Made by a program: the position numbers and the translations under genes. The notes below the pieces were generated by a model. That model was not told where the DNA came from and did not search any database. It saw only the letters and a program-made list of their open reading frames with translations. From Zoogloea sp. 1C4 (GTDB lineage Bacteria > Pseudomonadota > Gammaproteobacteria > Burkholderiales > Rhodocyclaceae), in contig NZ_SSXU01000008.1 in NCBI RefSeq assembly GCF_009469605.1, forward strand, positions 122,233 to 186,232: 64,000 bases of DNA, read 5' to 3'. The number at the start of each line of letters is the position of its first letter. Position 1 is the stretch's first letter. Positions 35,465 through 45,083 of the stretch are shown piece by piece.

Positions 35465-36460
35465 ATGACAATGACCGCCACCGTCGCCTGCGCAGAGAGC
35501 GCCCCGACCGCCGCAACCACGCCGACCCGTAAACGCTGGACCGTCGCCGAGGTCGAAGCCCTGTTCGCGCTGCCTTTCAACGACATGCTGTTCCGCGCCC
35601 AGCAGGTGCACCGCGAGCATTTCGACCCGAACGCCGTGCAGCGCTCCACCCTGCTCTCGATCAAGACGGGCGGCTGTTCCGAAGACTGCGGCTACTGCTC
35701 GCAGTCTGCCCGCTACGATACCGGCCTCGAGAAGGAAACCCTGCTCCCCCTGAACGAAGTGCTCGAGAACGCCCGCGCTGCCAAGGCCAAGGGCTCGACC
35801 CGCTTCTGCATGGGCGCCGCCTGGCGTGGCCCGAAGGAAAAGGATCTCGCCCCGGTGCTCGACATGGTCCGCGAGGTCAAGGCCATGGGCCTCGAAACCT
35901 GCGTCACCCTCGGCATGCTGAAAGATGGCCAGGCCGAGCAGCTCAAGGAAGCCGGTCTCGACTACTACAACCACAACATCGACACCTCGCCCGAATTCTA
36001 CGGCCAGATCATCACCACCCACACCCTGCAGGATCGCCTCGACACCCTCGAGAAGGTGCGTGACGCCGGCATCAACGTGTGCTGTGGCGGCATCGTCGGC
36101 CTGGGCGAGACCAAGAAGAGCCGCGCCGCGCTGATCGCCGAGCTGGCCAACATGAACCCGCCGCCGGATTCCGTGCCCATCAACAACCTGGTGCAGATCG
36201 AAGGCACCCCGCTGGGCAGCGCCGAAGCCATCGATCCGTTCGACTTCGTCCGCGTGATCGCCGCCGCGCGCATCACCATGCCCGAGAGCTACGTGCGCCT
36301 GTCCGCTGGCCGTCAGGAGCTCGGCGACGGTTTCCAGGCCCTGTGCTTCATGGCCGGCGCCAACTCGATCTTCTACGGCGAGCGCCTGCTCACCACCGAC
36401 AACCCGGACGCCGACGCCGACGACAAGCTCTTCGCCCGTCTCGGCCTGAAGTCCATCTAA
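35465..36460 (+). CDS. bioB: Biotin synthase
   Basis: Radical SAM enzyme inserting sulfur into dethiobiotin. 331 aa. The SAM cluster motif CSEDCGYC uses Cys71, Cys75 and Cys78; [22 protein letters not shown] and the [2Fe-2S] Arg/Cys residues in later blocks (RLSAGRQEL) are intact. Followed 10 bp later by bioC. Other bio genes (bioF, bioA, bioD) are not in the window. No clear BirA operator was recognised in the short upstream gap. Confidence 0.98.
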   Translation: MTMTATVACAESAPTAATTPTRKRWTVAEVEALFALPFNDMLFRAQQVHREHFDPNAVQRSTLLSIKTGGCSEDCGYCSQSARYDTGLEKETLLPLNEVLENARAAKAKGSTRFCMGAAWRGPKEKDLAPVLDMVREVKAMGLETCVTLGMLKDGQAEQLKEAGLDYYNHNIDTSPEFYGQIITTHTLQDRLDTLEKVRDAGINVCCGGIVGLGETKKSRAALIAELANMNPPPDSVPINNLVQIEGTPLGSAEAIDPFDFVRVIAAARITMPESYVRLSAGRQELGDGFQALCFMAGANSIFYGERLLTTDNPDADADDKLFARLGLKSI

Positions 36461-36470
36461 GCCTCACCCG

Positions 36471-37355
36471 ATGACCGCTCCCGATTTCCAGCTCGACCCG
36501 CGCCTCGTGCGCCGTCGGGCCGGACGGGCTGCTGCGGGCTACGGCAAGGTCGACACCCTCGCGCGGGAAGTCTCCCGCCGCATGGGTGAGCGCCTCGACT
36601 ACATCCGCATCACCCCGACGCGGATCCTCGACCTGGGCTGCGGCCCCGGCGCCGACCTCCCCGGTTTCGCCCAGCGCTACCCCGGCATTCCCCGCATCGC
36701 CATCGACTCGGCGCCGGCCATGCTCGCCCAGGCCCGCGGCGACACCGGGCTTCTCAAGCGCCTGATGCGCTTCGGCAAGCCCGCCGAGCCGGATTTCATC
36801 TGCGCCGACGCCAGCGCGCTGCCCGTCGCGCGCGGCAGCATGTCGCTGGTGTGGTCGAACCTGATGCTCCAGTGGCTGCACGATCCGCTCCCGGCGCTGA
36901 AGGAAGCCCACCGGGTGCTGGAGGTGGGCGGCATGGTGATGTTCTCCACCCTCGGCCCCGACACGCTGAAAGAACTCCGCGCGTCCCTGCCGCCGTCCGA
37001 CGCCGAGCACCTGCACCGCTTCATCGACATGCACGACCTGGGCGACGCCCTCGTCAAGGCCGGATTTGCCGACCCGGTGATGGACATGGACATGATCACC
37101 GTCACCTACGCCGGGCTCGACGACCTGCTCAATGCCCTGCGCACCAGCGGCTCCACCAACGCCTCCACCAGCCGCCCCCGCGGCCTCGTCGGCAAGGGGC
37201 ACTGGCAGCACCTGCGCAGCCACTACGAAAAACTCCGCAAGAACGACCGCCTGCCCGTCACCGTCGAGGTGGTCTATGGCCACGCCTGGAAGGCCGAGCC
37301 CAAGGTCGCCGACGACGGCCGCGCCATCGTCCGCTTCCAGCCCAAACCCGTCTGA
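36471..37355 (+). CDS. bioC: Malonyl-ACP O-methyltransferase BioC
   Basis: SAM methyltransferase that disguises malonyl-ACP as a methyl ester so that pimelate is built by fatty-acid synthase. 294 aa. N-terminal RRRAGRAAAGYGKVDTLARE, SAM motif ILDLGCGPGADLPGFAQ, SLVWSNLMLQWLHDPLPALKEAHRVLEVGGMVMFST and GLDDLLNALRTSGSTN are characteristic of BioC. Located directly after bioB, supporting the biotin role. Confidence 0.93.
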   Translation: MTAPDFQLDPRLVRRRAGRAAAGYGKVDTLAREVSRRMGERLDYIRITPTRILDLGCGPGADLPGFAQRYPGIPRIAIDSAPAMLAQARGDTGLLKRLMRFGKPAEPDFICADASALPVARGSMSLVWSNLMLQWLHDPLPALKEAHRVLEVGGMVMFSTLGPDTLKELRASLPPSDAEHLHRFIDMHDLGDALVKAGFADPVMDMDMITVTYAGLDDLLNALRTSGSTNASTSRPRGLVGKGHWQHLRSHYEKLRKNDRLPVTVEVVYGHAWKAEPKVADDGRAIVRFQPKPV

Positions 37356-37358
37356 CCG

Positions 37359-38006
37359 ATGCAACCCGTCTGGCTGTTCGACCTCGACAACACGCTGCAC
37401 AACGCCAGCCCGCACATTTTTCCCCACATCAACCGCAGCATGACGGCCTACCTCATGCGCGAACTTGATCTCGACGAGCCGGCCGCCAACCGGATGCGGA
37501 TGGATTACTGGCGACGCTACGGCGCGACGCTGCTGGGCCTCATGCGCCACCACGGCACCGATCCACGCCATTTCCTCGACGACACCCACCAGTTTCCGGA
37601 TCTCGCCCGGATGGTCGTCTTCGACAGCGCGCTCCACCACCTGCTGCGTCGTCTGCCGGGGCGCAAGATCGTCTTCTCCAACGGCCCCCGGCGTTACGCC
37701 GAAGCCGTGCTCGACGTGATGGGCATCCGCCATCACTTTGCCGACGTCTATTCGGTCGAGCAGATGCGCTTTCACCCCAAGCCCGGCATCCGCGGCTTCC
37801 GGCATCTGCTCCGCGACCATCGCCTGAACCCGGCCCGCTGCATCATGGTCGAAGACAGCGCAGTCAACCTGCGCACCGCCAAACGCCTCGGCATGACCAC
37901 TGTGTGGATCAGCCGCAGCCTGCGCAAGCCGCCTTTCGTCGATCACCGCCTGCCGTCGGTGCTTGGCCTTGCGCGGCGCACGATGCGCGGCGCCACTTCG
38001 AGGTAA
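37359..38006 (+). CDS. HAD-superfamily pyrimidine 5'-nucleotidase-like phosphatase
   Basis: Cytoplasmic HAD phosphatase, 215 aa. Motif I is LFDLDNTLHN (nucleophile Asp), motif II KIVFSNGPRRYAE, motif III HPKPGIRGFR and motif IV MVEDSAVNLRTA. The helical cap resembles the yeast Sdt1/PHM8 pyrimidine nucleotidase group. It follows bioC by 3 bp. Substrate unproven; a house-cleaning nucleotidase is the likely role. Confidence 0.88.
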   Translation: MQPVWLFDLDNTLHNASPHIFPHINRSMTAYLMRELDLDEPAANRMRMDYWRRYGATLLGLMRHHGTDPRHFLDDTHQFPDLARMVVFDSALHHLLRRLPGRKIVFSNGPRRYAEAVLDVMGIRHHFADVYSVEQMRFHPKPGIRGFRHLLRDHRLNPARCIMVEDSAVNLRTAKRLGMTTVWISRSLRKPPFVDHRLPSVLGLARRTMRGATSR

Positions 38007-38055
38007 AATGCCGGATTCGGCGCCCCGCGCGCCACGCTGATGAGCAGCCACCGCC

Positions 38056-39132
38056 ATGACCACCGCCCAGACTGAAAACCTGAACATCGCGGCCTTCGAC
38101 CGCATGCCCTCCCCCGAAGAGATCGTCGCCCGCGTCCCGTTGACCGACGCTGCCGCCAACGTCGTTCTCGAAGGCCGCCGCACCCTGCAGGCCATCCTCG
38201 ACCGCAAGGATCCGCGCATCTTCGTCGTCGTCGGCCCGTGCTCGATCCACGATCCCGTCGCCGGCCTCGACTACGCCAAGCGCCTCAAGAAGCTGGCCGA
38301 TGAAGTCTCCGACACCCTGGTGCTGGTGATGCGCGTCTACTTCGAGAAGCCGCGCACCTCCACCGGCTGGAAGGGCTACATCAACGATCCGTACATGGAC
38401 GACTCCTTCCGCATCGACGAAGGCATGGAGAAGGCCCGCGACTTCCTGCTGCAGGTGAACGAAGCCGGCCTGCCCGCCGCCACCGAGGCCCTCGACCCGA
38501 TCGCTCCGCAGTACTACGGCGACCTCATCGCCTGGACCGCCATCGGCGCCCGCACGTCGGAATCCCAGACCCACCGCGAGATGGCCTCCGGCCTTTCGAC
38601 CCCGGTCGGCTTCAAGAACGGCACTGACGGCTCCCTCGACGCCGCAGTGAACGGCATCCTGTCGTCCGCCGCCCCCCACAGCTTCCTCGGCATCAACGCC
38701 CAGGGCCAGTCGTCGGTCATCCGCACCCGCGGCAACGCCTACGGCCACGTGGTGCTGCGCGGCGGTGGCGGCCGTCCGAACTACGACACCGTGTCCGTCT
38801 CCCTCGCCGAAAAAGCCCTCGCCAAGGCCAAGCTGCCGGCCAACATCGTCATCGACTGCTCCCACGCCAACTCCTGGAAGAACCCCGAGTACCAGCCGCT
38901 TGTGATGCGCGACGTGGCCCACCAGATCCGCGAAGGCAATCGCTCCATCGTCGGCCTGATGATCGAAAGCAACATCGAAGCCGGCAATCAGCCGATCCCG
39001 GCCGATCTCACCCAGCTGCGCTACGGCTGCTCGGTGACCGACGCCTGCGTCGACTGGGCGACCACCGAAGAGATGATCCGCAACACCCGCGACATCCTGC
39101 GCGAGGTCCTGCCCCAGCGGAGCCAGGCTTGA
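38056..39132 (+). CDS. aroG: Class I 3-deoxy-7-phosphoheptulonate (DAHP) synthase
   Basis: Condenses phosphoenolpyruvate and erythrose 4-phosphate, first step of the shikimate pathway. 358 aa. Conserved: VVVGPCSIHDP, MRVYFEKPRTSTGWKGYINDP, ATEALDPIAPQY, GFKNGTDGS, IDCSHANS and EGNRSIVGLMIESN. It is one of the AroF/G/H-type isozymes; feedback amino acid cannot be assigned by eye. A TAAAAT hexamer at 38004-38009 may be its -10. Stop and the serB ATG overlap (TGATG). Confidence 0.96.
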   Translation: MTTAQTENLNIAAFDRMPSPEEIVARVPLTDAAANVVLEGRRTLQAILDRKDPRIFVVVGPCSIHDPVAGLDYAKRLKKLADEVSDTLVLVMRVYFEKPRTSTGWKGYINDPYMDDSFRIDEGMEKARDFLLQVNEAGLPAATEALDPIAPQYYGDLIAWTAIGARTSESQTHREMASGLSTPVGFKNGTDGSLDAAVNGILSSAAPHSFLGINAQGQSSVIRTRGNAYGHVVLRGGGGRPNYDTVSVSLAEKALAKAKLPANIVIDCSHANSWKNPEYQPLVMRDVAHQIREGNRSIVGLMIESNIEAGNQPIPADLTQLRYGCSVTDACVDWATTEEMIRNTRDILREVLPQRSQA

Positions 39133-39962
39133 TGAATCTGGTAATCCAGGGACACAAGCTCGAAACACGCGCTCTGAAGGATCTGACCACCCTCACCGGC
39201 TCGGAGGGGGTAGGCCGGCTTGGCCCGAATGCGGTTCGCCTCATCAACGCCAACCCGCACCCGGAACTCGCCGCGTACTGCGAAACCCACGAACTCGACT
39301 TCGCCTTCGTGCCCGAAGGGCGGCGGCTTGCCGATTTCCGGCTGTTCGTCACCGACATGGACTCGACGCTCATCACCATCGAGTGCATCGACGAGATCGC
39401 CGACATGCAGGGCCTGAAGGCCGAGGTGGCCGAGATCACCGAAGCCGCCATGCGGGGCGAACTGGATTTCCGCGAATCCCTGACCCGCCGCGTCGCGCTG
39501 CTCCAGGGGCTGCCGGAAGATGCGCTGGGCCGCGTCTTTCACGAAAGGCTCAAGCTCAACCCGGGCGCTGAAAGCCTGATCGCCGGGCTCAAGAAGGCCG
39601 GCATCGTCACCGTACTGGTATCGGGCGGCTTCACGTATTTCACCGAGCGCCTGCAGAAGCAGCTCGGTTTCGACTACGCCGTGGCCAATGAACTGGAAAT
39701 CCGCGCCGGCAGGCTTACCGGCAAGGTGAAGGGTGACATCATCGACGGTGAGGCCAAGCGCCACACGCTTGAACTCGTCCGCAGACACCACGGCTTCGCA
39801 TCCGAAACCGTGATCGCCGCCGGAGACGGCGCAAACGACCTGCCGATGCTGCTCGCAGCGGGGGTCGGCATCGCCTATCACGCAAAACCTGTCGTCCGGG
39901 AGAAGGCATCCTACGCCCTCAACCACAGCGGCCTGGACGGCATCCTGAACCTGTTTGCGTGA
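39132..39962 (+). CDS. serB: Phosphoserine phosphatase
   Basis: Last step of serine synthesis: dephosphorylates O-phosphoserine. 276 aa from ATG at 39132 (a TTG one codon upstream is less likely). N-terminal about 70 residues form the regulatory/ACT-like part; HAD motif I is FVTDMDSTLI, motif II VLVSGGFTYF, motif III Lys in GKVKGDIIDGEAK, motif IV AAGDGANDLPML. Translationally coupled to aroG by a 1-bp overlap. Confidence 0.97.
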   Translation: MNLVIQGHKLETRALKDLTTLTGSEGVGRLGPNAVRLINANPHPELAAYCETHELDFAFVPEGRRLADFRLFVTDMDSTLITIECIDEIADMQGLKAEVAEITEAAMRGELDFRESLTRRVALLQGLPEDALGRVFHERLKLNPGAESLIAGLKKAGIVTVLVSGGFTYFTERLQKQLGFDYAVANELEIRAGRLTGKVKGDIIDGEAKRHTLELVRRHHGFASETVIAAGDGANDLPMLLAAGVGIAYHAKPVVREKASYALNHSGLDGILNLFA

Positions 39963-40176
39963 CCTGATTGTTGGTGCGACTGGCGCGGGTGCTTCGCCAC
40001 GGAAAGCCGAAGGGCCCTTTTGTGAAGATGTACTGACCGGTTCAGCTCATCTTCCGCGCGGCCTCCCGGACGTTACTGCCCGCGACCAGTGCGGAACGAA
40101 TACTACCGGCACTGCCATCGGCATACTGTGGCGCAGTGCACATTGCGCAATGCAACATCGATATCCGTCGAAATTC

Positions 40177-40205
40177 TTTACACTAATTGCGTCATTCGGT
40201 AGACT
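40177..40205 (+). promoter_or_regulatory. Sigma-70 promoter abutting the NlpC/P60 gene start
   Basis: TTTACA (40177-40182), a 17-bp spacer, then TAGACT (40200-40205). The -10 ends 6 bp before the ATG at 40212, so transcription would begin at about the start codon (leaderless mRNA). The preceding gap of about 210 bp after serB holds nothing else I can assign. Confidence 0.65.
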
Positions 40206-40211
40206 GATGAG

Positions 40212-40748
40212 ATGCCTATCAAAAAGACCATCGTCGGCTTTTTTGTAGCGGCCGCGCTCTCCGGCGCAGCCAACGCTGCGGAACCCATCGCACCGGCTCA
40301 GGAAGAAGCCCCCGCACCCACTGTGCTGGAGCGCTACTCCGATTCGATGCGTTCACTCGTCACGCGCAGCCTCAACTTCCTTGGCGTCCCCTACCGCATG
40401 GGCGGCACCAGCCCCCTCACCGGCTTCGACTGCAGCGGTTTTGTCGGCAAGGTCTTCTCGGACGCCCTTGGCTTCGGCCTTCCGCGCACTGCAGCCGAGA
40501 TGTCCCAGACCGGCGAGCAGGTCAAGATCAACGACCTCAAACCCGGCGATCTCGTGTTCTTCAACACCATGCGCCGTGCGTTCTCCCACGTCGGCATTTA
40601 TCTCGGCAATTACCAGTTCGTGCACGCCCCCTCTGCCGGCGGCGTGGTTCGCGTCGAGGACATGCGTGTTTCCTACTGGGCTGCCCGCTACGACGGCGCC
40701 CGCCGCGTCCTGCCCAGCGCTTCGGCCCGGCCCACTCAGGCCAACTGA
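40212..40748 (+). CDS. NlpC/P60 (C40) peptidoglycan endopeptidase
   Basis: Exported cell-wall hydrolase cutting peptide stems, 178 aa. Signal peptide KKTIVGFFVAAALSGAANA; catalytic domain with Cys74 (FDCSGF), His126 (FSHVGIYLG) and third polar residue His138 (FVHAPSAGG). YRMGGTSP before the Cys is standard. It lacks a separate binding domain or lipobox. Starts right after the promoter described here, so its translation may be leaderless. Confidence 0.93.
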   Translation: MPIKKTIVGFFVAAALSGAANAAEPIAPAQEEAPAPTVLERYSDSMRSLVTRSLNFLGVPYRMGGTSPLTGFDCSGFVGKVFSDALGFGLPRTAAEMSQTGEQVKINDLKPGDLVFFNTMRRAFSHVGIYLGNYQFVHAPSAGGVVRVEDMRVSYWAARYDGARRVLPSASARPTQAN

Positions 40749-40787
40749 TCCGTTGCCGGCACTGCCGGCCTCCTGGTTCGCTGCGAC

Positions 40788-41489
40788 ATGATTCCCTGGC
40801 TCGGCGACCAACCTGATTTCCCCTCCGCATCCCGCGCCCTGCGCAACCCCAACGGCCTGCTCGCGGCCGGTGGCGCCCTGACTCCCGACTGGCTGCTCGC
40901 AGCCTACCGTCGCGGCATCTTCCCGTGGTTCAACGACGGCGAGCCCATCCTGTGGTGGAGCCCCGATCCGCGGATGGTGGTCTTCCCCGATCAGATCCGC
41001 ATCACCCGCTCGCTACGCAAGACGCTTCGCAACGCCCGCTACGAAGTCCGCCTCGACAGCGATTTCCCCGCAGTCATCCGCGCCTGCGCCGAAACCCGCG
41101 AAACCACCGGAACCTGGATCACGCAATCCATCCAGGATGCCTACATCCGGATGCACGAACTCGGCTACGCGCACTCGGTCGAAACCTGGGTCGATGGCGA
41201 ACTTATCGGCGGCCTTTACGGCATGGCGGTCGGACGCGCCTTTTACGGCGAGTCGATGTTCAGCCTCCGCACCGACGCCTCCAAGATCGCCTTCGTGCAC
41301 CTGGCGCGCTTCCTTGAGCAACGGGATTTTCGCGTGCTAGATTGTCAAATGACCACCCGCCACCTGGCCTCGCTGGGTGGCCGTGAGATTCCCCGCGAAG
41401 ATTTCGTGAAGCTGCTCGACACCCTCACATGCGACGGCCCGCCGCCCGCCCGCTGGCCGATTGACGGTGCCCAAGCCCCCTGGACCTGA
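40788..41489 (+). CDS. aat: Leucyl/phenylalanyl-tRNA-protein transferase
   Basis: Adds Leu or Phe to N-terminal Lys/Arg of proteins, making them ClpAP substrates in the N-degron pathway. 233 aa. Conserved: GLLAAGGALTPDWLLAAYRRGIFPWFNDGEPILWWSPDPRMV, TGTWIT, YAHSVETWVDGELIGGLYGMAVGRAFYGESMFS, DCQMTTRHLASLG. It precedes bpt by 6 bp, so the two N-degron transferases form an operon. Confidence 0.97.
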   Translation: MIPWLGDQPDFPSASRALRNPNGLLAAGGALTPDWLLAAYRRGIFPWFNDGEPILWWSPDPRMVVFPDQIRITRSLRKTLRNARYEVRLDSDFPAVIRACAETRETTGTWITQSIQDAYIRMHELGYAHSVETWVDGELIGGLYGMAVGRAFYGESMFSLRTDASKIAFVHLARFLEQRDFRVLDCQMTTRHLASLGGREIPREDFVKLLDTLTCDGPPPARWPIDGAQAPWT

Positions 41490-41495
41490 CGTGCG

Positions 41496-42236
41496 ATGCT
41501 CAAGGACTACCCCTATTCCCTGCTGCAGTTCTACGCCACGGCCCCTTACGCCTGCTCCTACCTGCCCGAGCGCCAGGCGCGCTCCCAGGTTGCCACCCCC
41601 AGCCACCTGATCGACACCCCGCTGTACAGCGAGCTCGTGCGCAGCGGGTTTCGCCGCAGCGGCATCTTCACCTATCGCCCCTACTGCGACGCCTGCCGCT
41701 CGTGCGTGCCGGTGCGCATCCCGGTGGCCGAATACCAGCCCAACCGCAGCCAGCGCCGTGCGTGGTCGGCCCACGCCCACCTGCTTCCCCGCGAGCTGCC
41801 GCTGGAATTCACCGAAGAGCACTACACCCTCTACCAGCGCTACCAGGCCAGCCGTCACGCCGGCGGCGGCATGGACCAGGACAATCGCGAGCAATACACC
41901 CACTTCCTGCTGCAAAGCCACGTGGACAGCCGCCTCATCGAGTTCCGCGAGGAAGGCATCCTGCGCATGGTGAGCGTCATCGACTGCCTCACCGACGGTC
42001 TTTCCAGCGTTTACACCTTCTACGACCCGGACATCACCACCGGCAGCCTCGGCACGTTCGGCGTGCTGTGGCAGATCGAAGTGTGCCGCGAACTCGGGCT
42101 GCCCTATCTCTACCTCGGCTACTGGATCCGCGACAGCCGCAAGATGGCCTACAAGGCGCGCTTCCGGCCGCTCCAGGGGCGCATCGGCGGCCAATGGCGC
42201 ACCCTCACCGACGCCGACTTCACCCGCCTCGACTGA
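41496..42236 (+). CDS. bpt: Aspartate/glutamate leucyltransferase
   Basis: Bpt-type aminoacyl-tRNA-protein transferase that places Leu on N-terminal Asp/Glu. 246 aa. N-terminal Cys pairs [18 protein letters not shown] and [16 protein letters not shown]-terminal GNAT-like half with [38 protein letters not shown] and [11 protein letters not shown]. Forms a tandem with aat, so both acidic and basic secondary degrons are covered here. Confidence 0.96.
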   Translation: MLKDYPYSLLQFYATAPYACSYLPERQARSQVATPSHLIDTPLYSELVRSGFRRSGIFTYRPYCDACRSCVPVRIPVAEYQPNRSQRRAWSAHAHLLPRELPLEFTEEHYTLYQRYQASRHAGGGMDQDNREQYTHFLLQSHVDSRLIEFREEGILRMVSVIDCLTDGLSSVYTFYDPDITTGSLGTFGVLWQIEVCRELGLPYLYLGYWIRDSRKMAYKARFRPLQGRIGGQWRTLTDADFTRLD

Positions 42237-42248
42237 CTCCACGCCGCC

Positions 42249-42734
42249 ATGACCCTCACCACCCGGGCCCTGTGGGCCGCCGCGCTCGCCTGCTCCGCGA
42301 TCAGCGCCAACGCCAACGCCAACGCCACGCCCAGCCTCGACGACTTCTCCGCCGCTCCCCACCGGGATTGGCTCACGATCTCTGGCGTCTCTCACCACTT
42401 CCAGCCCGACCGCCGCGACTGGCGCGAGGTGAATCCGGGCATCGGCATGGAGCGCGAGTTCACTGGCACGCCCTGGGTGGCGTCCGCGGGCTATTTCCGC
42501 AACAGCTACGACCGCAACACGTTCTATCTGGGCGGGCGCTGGATGCCCCTCGAAGCCGGCCCCTTCCGCTTTGGTGCCTTCGGCCTGCTCGCCACCGGCT
42601 ATCCGTCACCCATCCTCGTTCTGCCCGCGGCGTCGGCCCAGATCGGCCGCGTCGGCGCCAATCTGGTCGCCCTGCCCAATCTTCCCGGTTATAGCGGTTA
42701 CGTCGGGCTACAGCTGCGTATCGCCGTGGATTGA
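42249..42734 (+). CDS. Uncharacterised exported protein, possible small outer-membrane beta-barrel
   Basis: 161 aa with a signal peptide whose end contains a short GCCAAC triplet-pair repeat (encoding ANANANA). The mature part alternates aromatic/polar residues: [87 protein letters not shown]. Such amphipathic strands with NPGxGxE recall small barrels, and the last residue pattern fits an outer-membrane insertion signal only loosely. Function unknown. It lies 12 bp after bpt. Confidence 0.72.
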   Translation: MTLTTRALWAAALACSAISANANANATPSLDDFSAAPHRDWLTISGVSHHFQPDRRDWREVNPGIGMEREFTGTPWVASAGYFRNSYDRNTFYLGGRWMPLEAGPFRFGAFGLLATGYPSPILVLPAASAQIGRVGANLVALPNLPGYSGYVGLQLRIAVD

Positions 42735-42764
42735 TTGAAGAAACAAGACTTTTCCGCACTGCGG

Positions 42765-42770
42765 TAGAAT
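42765..42770 (+). promoter_or_regulatory. -10-like TAGAAT five bases before the pyrD start
   Basis: TAGAAT, then GGCGG, then ATG. If used, the transcript starts at or inside the first codon. No -35 match at 16-18 bp. It may instead be fortuitous, with pyrD read from the upstream gene. Confidence 0.35.
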
Positions 42771-42775
42771 GGCGG

Positions 42776-43789
42776 ATGCTCTACGAAATCGCCCGCCCGG
42801 TGCTGTTTTCCCTCGATCCGGAAACCGCCCACGAAACCACCCTCGCCGGCCTCAATCTCGCCGGTCGCCTGCTTCCTGCCGCCAGCCCGCTTCCGGCCAA
42901 GCCGGTCGATGTCATGGGGCTGCAGTTCCCCAACCGCATCGGCCTCGCAGCCGGCCTCGACAAGAACGGCGAAGCCATCGACGGCCTCGCCCGCATGGGC
43001 TTCGGCTTCATCGAGATCGGCACGATCACGCCCCGCGCCCAGCCCGGCAACCCCAAGCCGCGCATGTTCCGGCTGCCCGAGGTCAAGGGCGTCATCAACC
43101 GCATGGGTTTCAACAACCACGGCATCGACGCGCTGATCGGCAATGTCCAGCAGATGAAGTTCCGCGGCATCCTCGGGATCAACATCGGCAAGAACGCCGA
43201 CACGCCCATCGAGCGCGCCGCCGACGACTACCTGATCTGCCTCGACAAGGCCTACCCGCTGGCGAGCTACATCACCGTCAACATCTCGTCGCCCAACACC
43301 AAAAATCTGCGCCAGCTGCAGGGCGAATCCGAACTCGACGCCCTCCTCGGCCAGCTCAAGGCTCGTCAGGCCCAGCTCGCCGACAAGCACGGCCGCTACG
43401 TGCCGATCACCCTCAAGATCGCCCCTGATCTCGACGACGCCCAGATCACCAACATCGCCGACGCCCTGCGCCGCCACCGCATCGACGCGGTGATCGCCAC
43501 CAACACCACCCTGGCCCGCGACAAGGTCCAGGGCATCAAGTACGGCGACCAGCAGGGCGGCCTCTCCGGCGCACCGCTGTTCGAAGCTTCCACCGCGGTC
43601 GTCGCCGCGCTGGCCAAGGCGCTGCACAACGAGCTGCCGATCATCGCCGCCGGTGGCGTGCTCAACGGCCGTCAGGCCCGCGCCAAGCTCGAAGCCGGCG
43701 CCAAGCTGGTCCAGCTCTACAGCGGCCTCGTCTATCGCGGACCGGCGCTGGTCCGCGAATCCGTCACCGAGACCCGCGACTTCGCCTGA
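42776..43789 (+). CDS. pyrD: Quinone-dependent dihydroorotate dehydrogenase (class 2)
   Basis: Membrane-associated flavoenzyme oxidising dihydroorotate with ubiquinone. Start at [20 protein letters not shown] (42776), the family-typical amphipathic N-helix; 337 aa. FMN/substrate blocks: [54 protein letters not shown] (with catalytic Ser), IAAGGVLNG and [15 protein letters not shown]. Not linked to the pyrR-pyrB-pyrX cluster 27 kb away. Confidence 0.97.
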   Translation: MLYEIARPVLFSLDPETAHETTLAGLNLAGRLLPAASPLPAKPVDVMGLQFPNRIGLAAGLDKNGEAIDGLARMGFGFIEIGTITPRAQPGNPKPRMFRLPEVKGVINRMGFNNHGIDALIGNVQQMKFRGILGINIGKNADTPIERAADDYLICLDKAYPLASYITVNISSPNTKNLRQLQGESELDALLGQLKARQAQLADKHGRYVPITLKIAPDLDDAQITNIADALRRHRIDAVIATNTTLARDKVQGIKYGDQQGGLSGAPLFEASTAVVAALAKALHNELPIIAAGGVLNGRQARAKLEAGAKLVQLYSGLVYRGPALVRESVTETRDFA

Positions 43790-43796
43790 TGCGTCA

Positions 43797-43850
43797 CGCG
43801 CCGGCCAAAACCCTACTTCTGGCAGGCTTGAGTCCCTGCCAGCCGGCGCG
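43797..43850 (+). terminator. Structured intergenic element between pyrD and rsxA
   Basis: Nested inverted repeats: outer CGCGCCGGC (43797-43805) / GCCGGCGCG (43842-43850) and inner CTGGCAGG (43819-43826) / CCTGCCAG (43835-43842). A short CCCTCTTTCG follows. Likely terminator or attenuator-like structure before the rsx operon. Confidence 0.45.
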
Positions 43851-43901
43851 GGATAATCCCTCTTTCGTCCTGCCCTCTGGATCTTCGCGTCCCCGGCAAC
43901 C

Positions 43902-44486
43902 ATGACAAGCTACCTCTTCGTGATCCTCGGCGCCGTTCTCGTGAACAACGTCGTGCTGGTCCGCATCCTCGGTCTGTGCCCCTTCATGGGCGTCTCGAAG
44001 AAACTCGAGACCGCCGTCGGCATGGGCGCGGCCACCACCTTCGTGCTCACCCTCGGCTGCGGCACCAGCTATCTGGTCGACCACTACGTGCTGATGCCCG
44101 CCGGCGTCGAATACCTGCGCACCCTGGCCTTCATCGTCATCATCGCCGCCATCGTGCAGGTGACCGAACTGGTCATCCAGAAGAGCAGCCCCACGCTGCA
44201 CCAGGTGCTGGGCATCTACCTGCCGCTCATCACCACCAACTGTGCGGTGCTGGGCGTTCCGCTCCTCAACGTCGCGCTGCACCACGACCTGCTCGAATCC
44301 CTGCTGTTCGGCTTTGGCAGCTCGGTCGGTTTCTCCCTCGCCCTCGTGCTGTTTGCCGGCATCCGCGAACGCCTCGATGGCGCCGACGTGCCCACGCCTT
44401 TCAAGGGCACCGCCATCGCGATGGTCACTGCCGGCCTGATGAGCCTTGCCTTCATGGGCTTCGCCGGCCTCGACAAGTACCACTGA
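43902..44486 (+). CDS. rsxA: Electron transport complex subunit RsxA/RnfA
   Basis: Integral membrane subunit of the Rnf/Rsx complex, which couples ferredoxin:NAD+ electron flow to ion movement; in E. coli Rsx keeps SoxR reduced. 194 aa, six helices. Family signature [29 protein letters not shown] and [11 protein letters not shown]. First gene of rsxABCDGE-nth, the E. coli gene order. Confidence 0.97.
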   Translation: MTSYLFVILGAVLVNNVVLVRILGLCPFMGVSKKLETAVGMGAATTFVLTLGCGTSYLVDHYVLMPAGVEYLRTLAFIVIIAAIVQVTELVIQKSSPTLHQVLGIYLPLITTNCAVLGVPLLNVALHHDLLESLLFGFGSSVGFSLALVLFAGIRERLDGADVPTPFKGTAIAMVTAGLMSLAFMGFAGLDKYH

Positions 44487-44490
44487 CATC

Positions 44491-45042
44491 ATGCTCACTG
44501 CGCTTCTCGTCATGACCGGCATCGCCCTCGTCCTCGGGGCGCTGCTCGGCTTTGCATCGATCAAGTTCAAGGTTGAAGGCGACCCGCTGGTCGACAAGAT
44601 CGACGCCATCCTCCCGCAAACCCAGTGCGGCCAGTGCGGCTTTCCCGGCTGCCGGCCCTACGCCACGGCCATCGCCGGCGGCGAAGCCGAGATCAACCAG
44701 TGCCCGCCCGGCGGCGAGGAAGGCATCCGCAAGCTGGCCGACCTCCTCGGCCGCGAGTTCAAGCCCCTCTCCGAAGAGCACGGCGTCGAAAAACCCAAGT
44801 CGGTGGCCGTCATCGACGAGCAGACCTGCATCGGCTGCACCCTGTGCATCCAGGCCTGCCCGGTGGATGCCATCGTCGGCGCCGCCAAGCAGCTGCACAC
44901 CATCATCGCCTCCGAATGCACCGGCTGCGAGCTGTGCCTCGCCCCCTGCCCGGTGGATTGCATCGTGATGGAACCCATCGCCGAAACCGTCGACACCTGG
45001 AAGTGGCGTTATCCGGTCTTCGAGATCAAGGCGGCCGCCTGA
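44491..45042 (+). CDS. rsxB: Electron transport complex subunit RsxB/RnfB
   Basis: Iron-sulfur subunit, 183 aa from ATG 44491. N-terminal membrane anchor (about 1-22), then the 4Fe-4S motif [13 protein letters not shown]...C and two ferredoxin-type clusters [12 protein letters not shown] and [12 protein letters not shown]. Starts 4 bp after rsxA. Accepts electrons within the Rsx complex. Confidence 0.97.
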   Translation: MLTALLVMTGIALVLGALLGFASIKFKVEGDPLVDKIDAILPQTQCGQCGFPGCRPYATAIAGGEAEINQCPPGGEEGIRKLADLLGREFKPLSEEHGVEKPKSVAVIDEQTCIGCTLCIQACPVDAIVGAAKQLHTIIASECTGCELCLAPCPVDCIVMEPIAETVDTWKWRYPVFEIKAAA

Positions 45043-45083
45043 CATGAACCATTCCGCACGCGCCTGCCCCGGCGAGGCCTGAC

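Noticed and set aside
39955..40248. 97-codon frame between serB and the NlpC/P60 gene
   Set aside because: No protein-like pattern, overlaps the good promoter at 40177-40205 and the true signal peptide in another frame.
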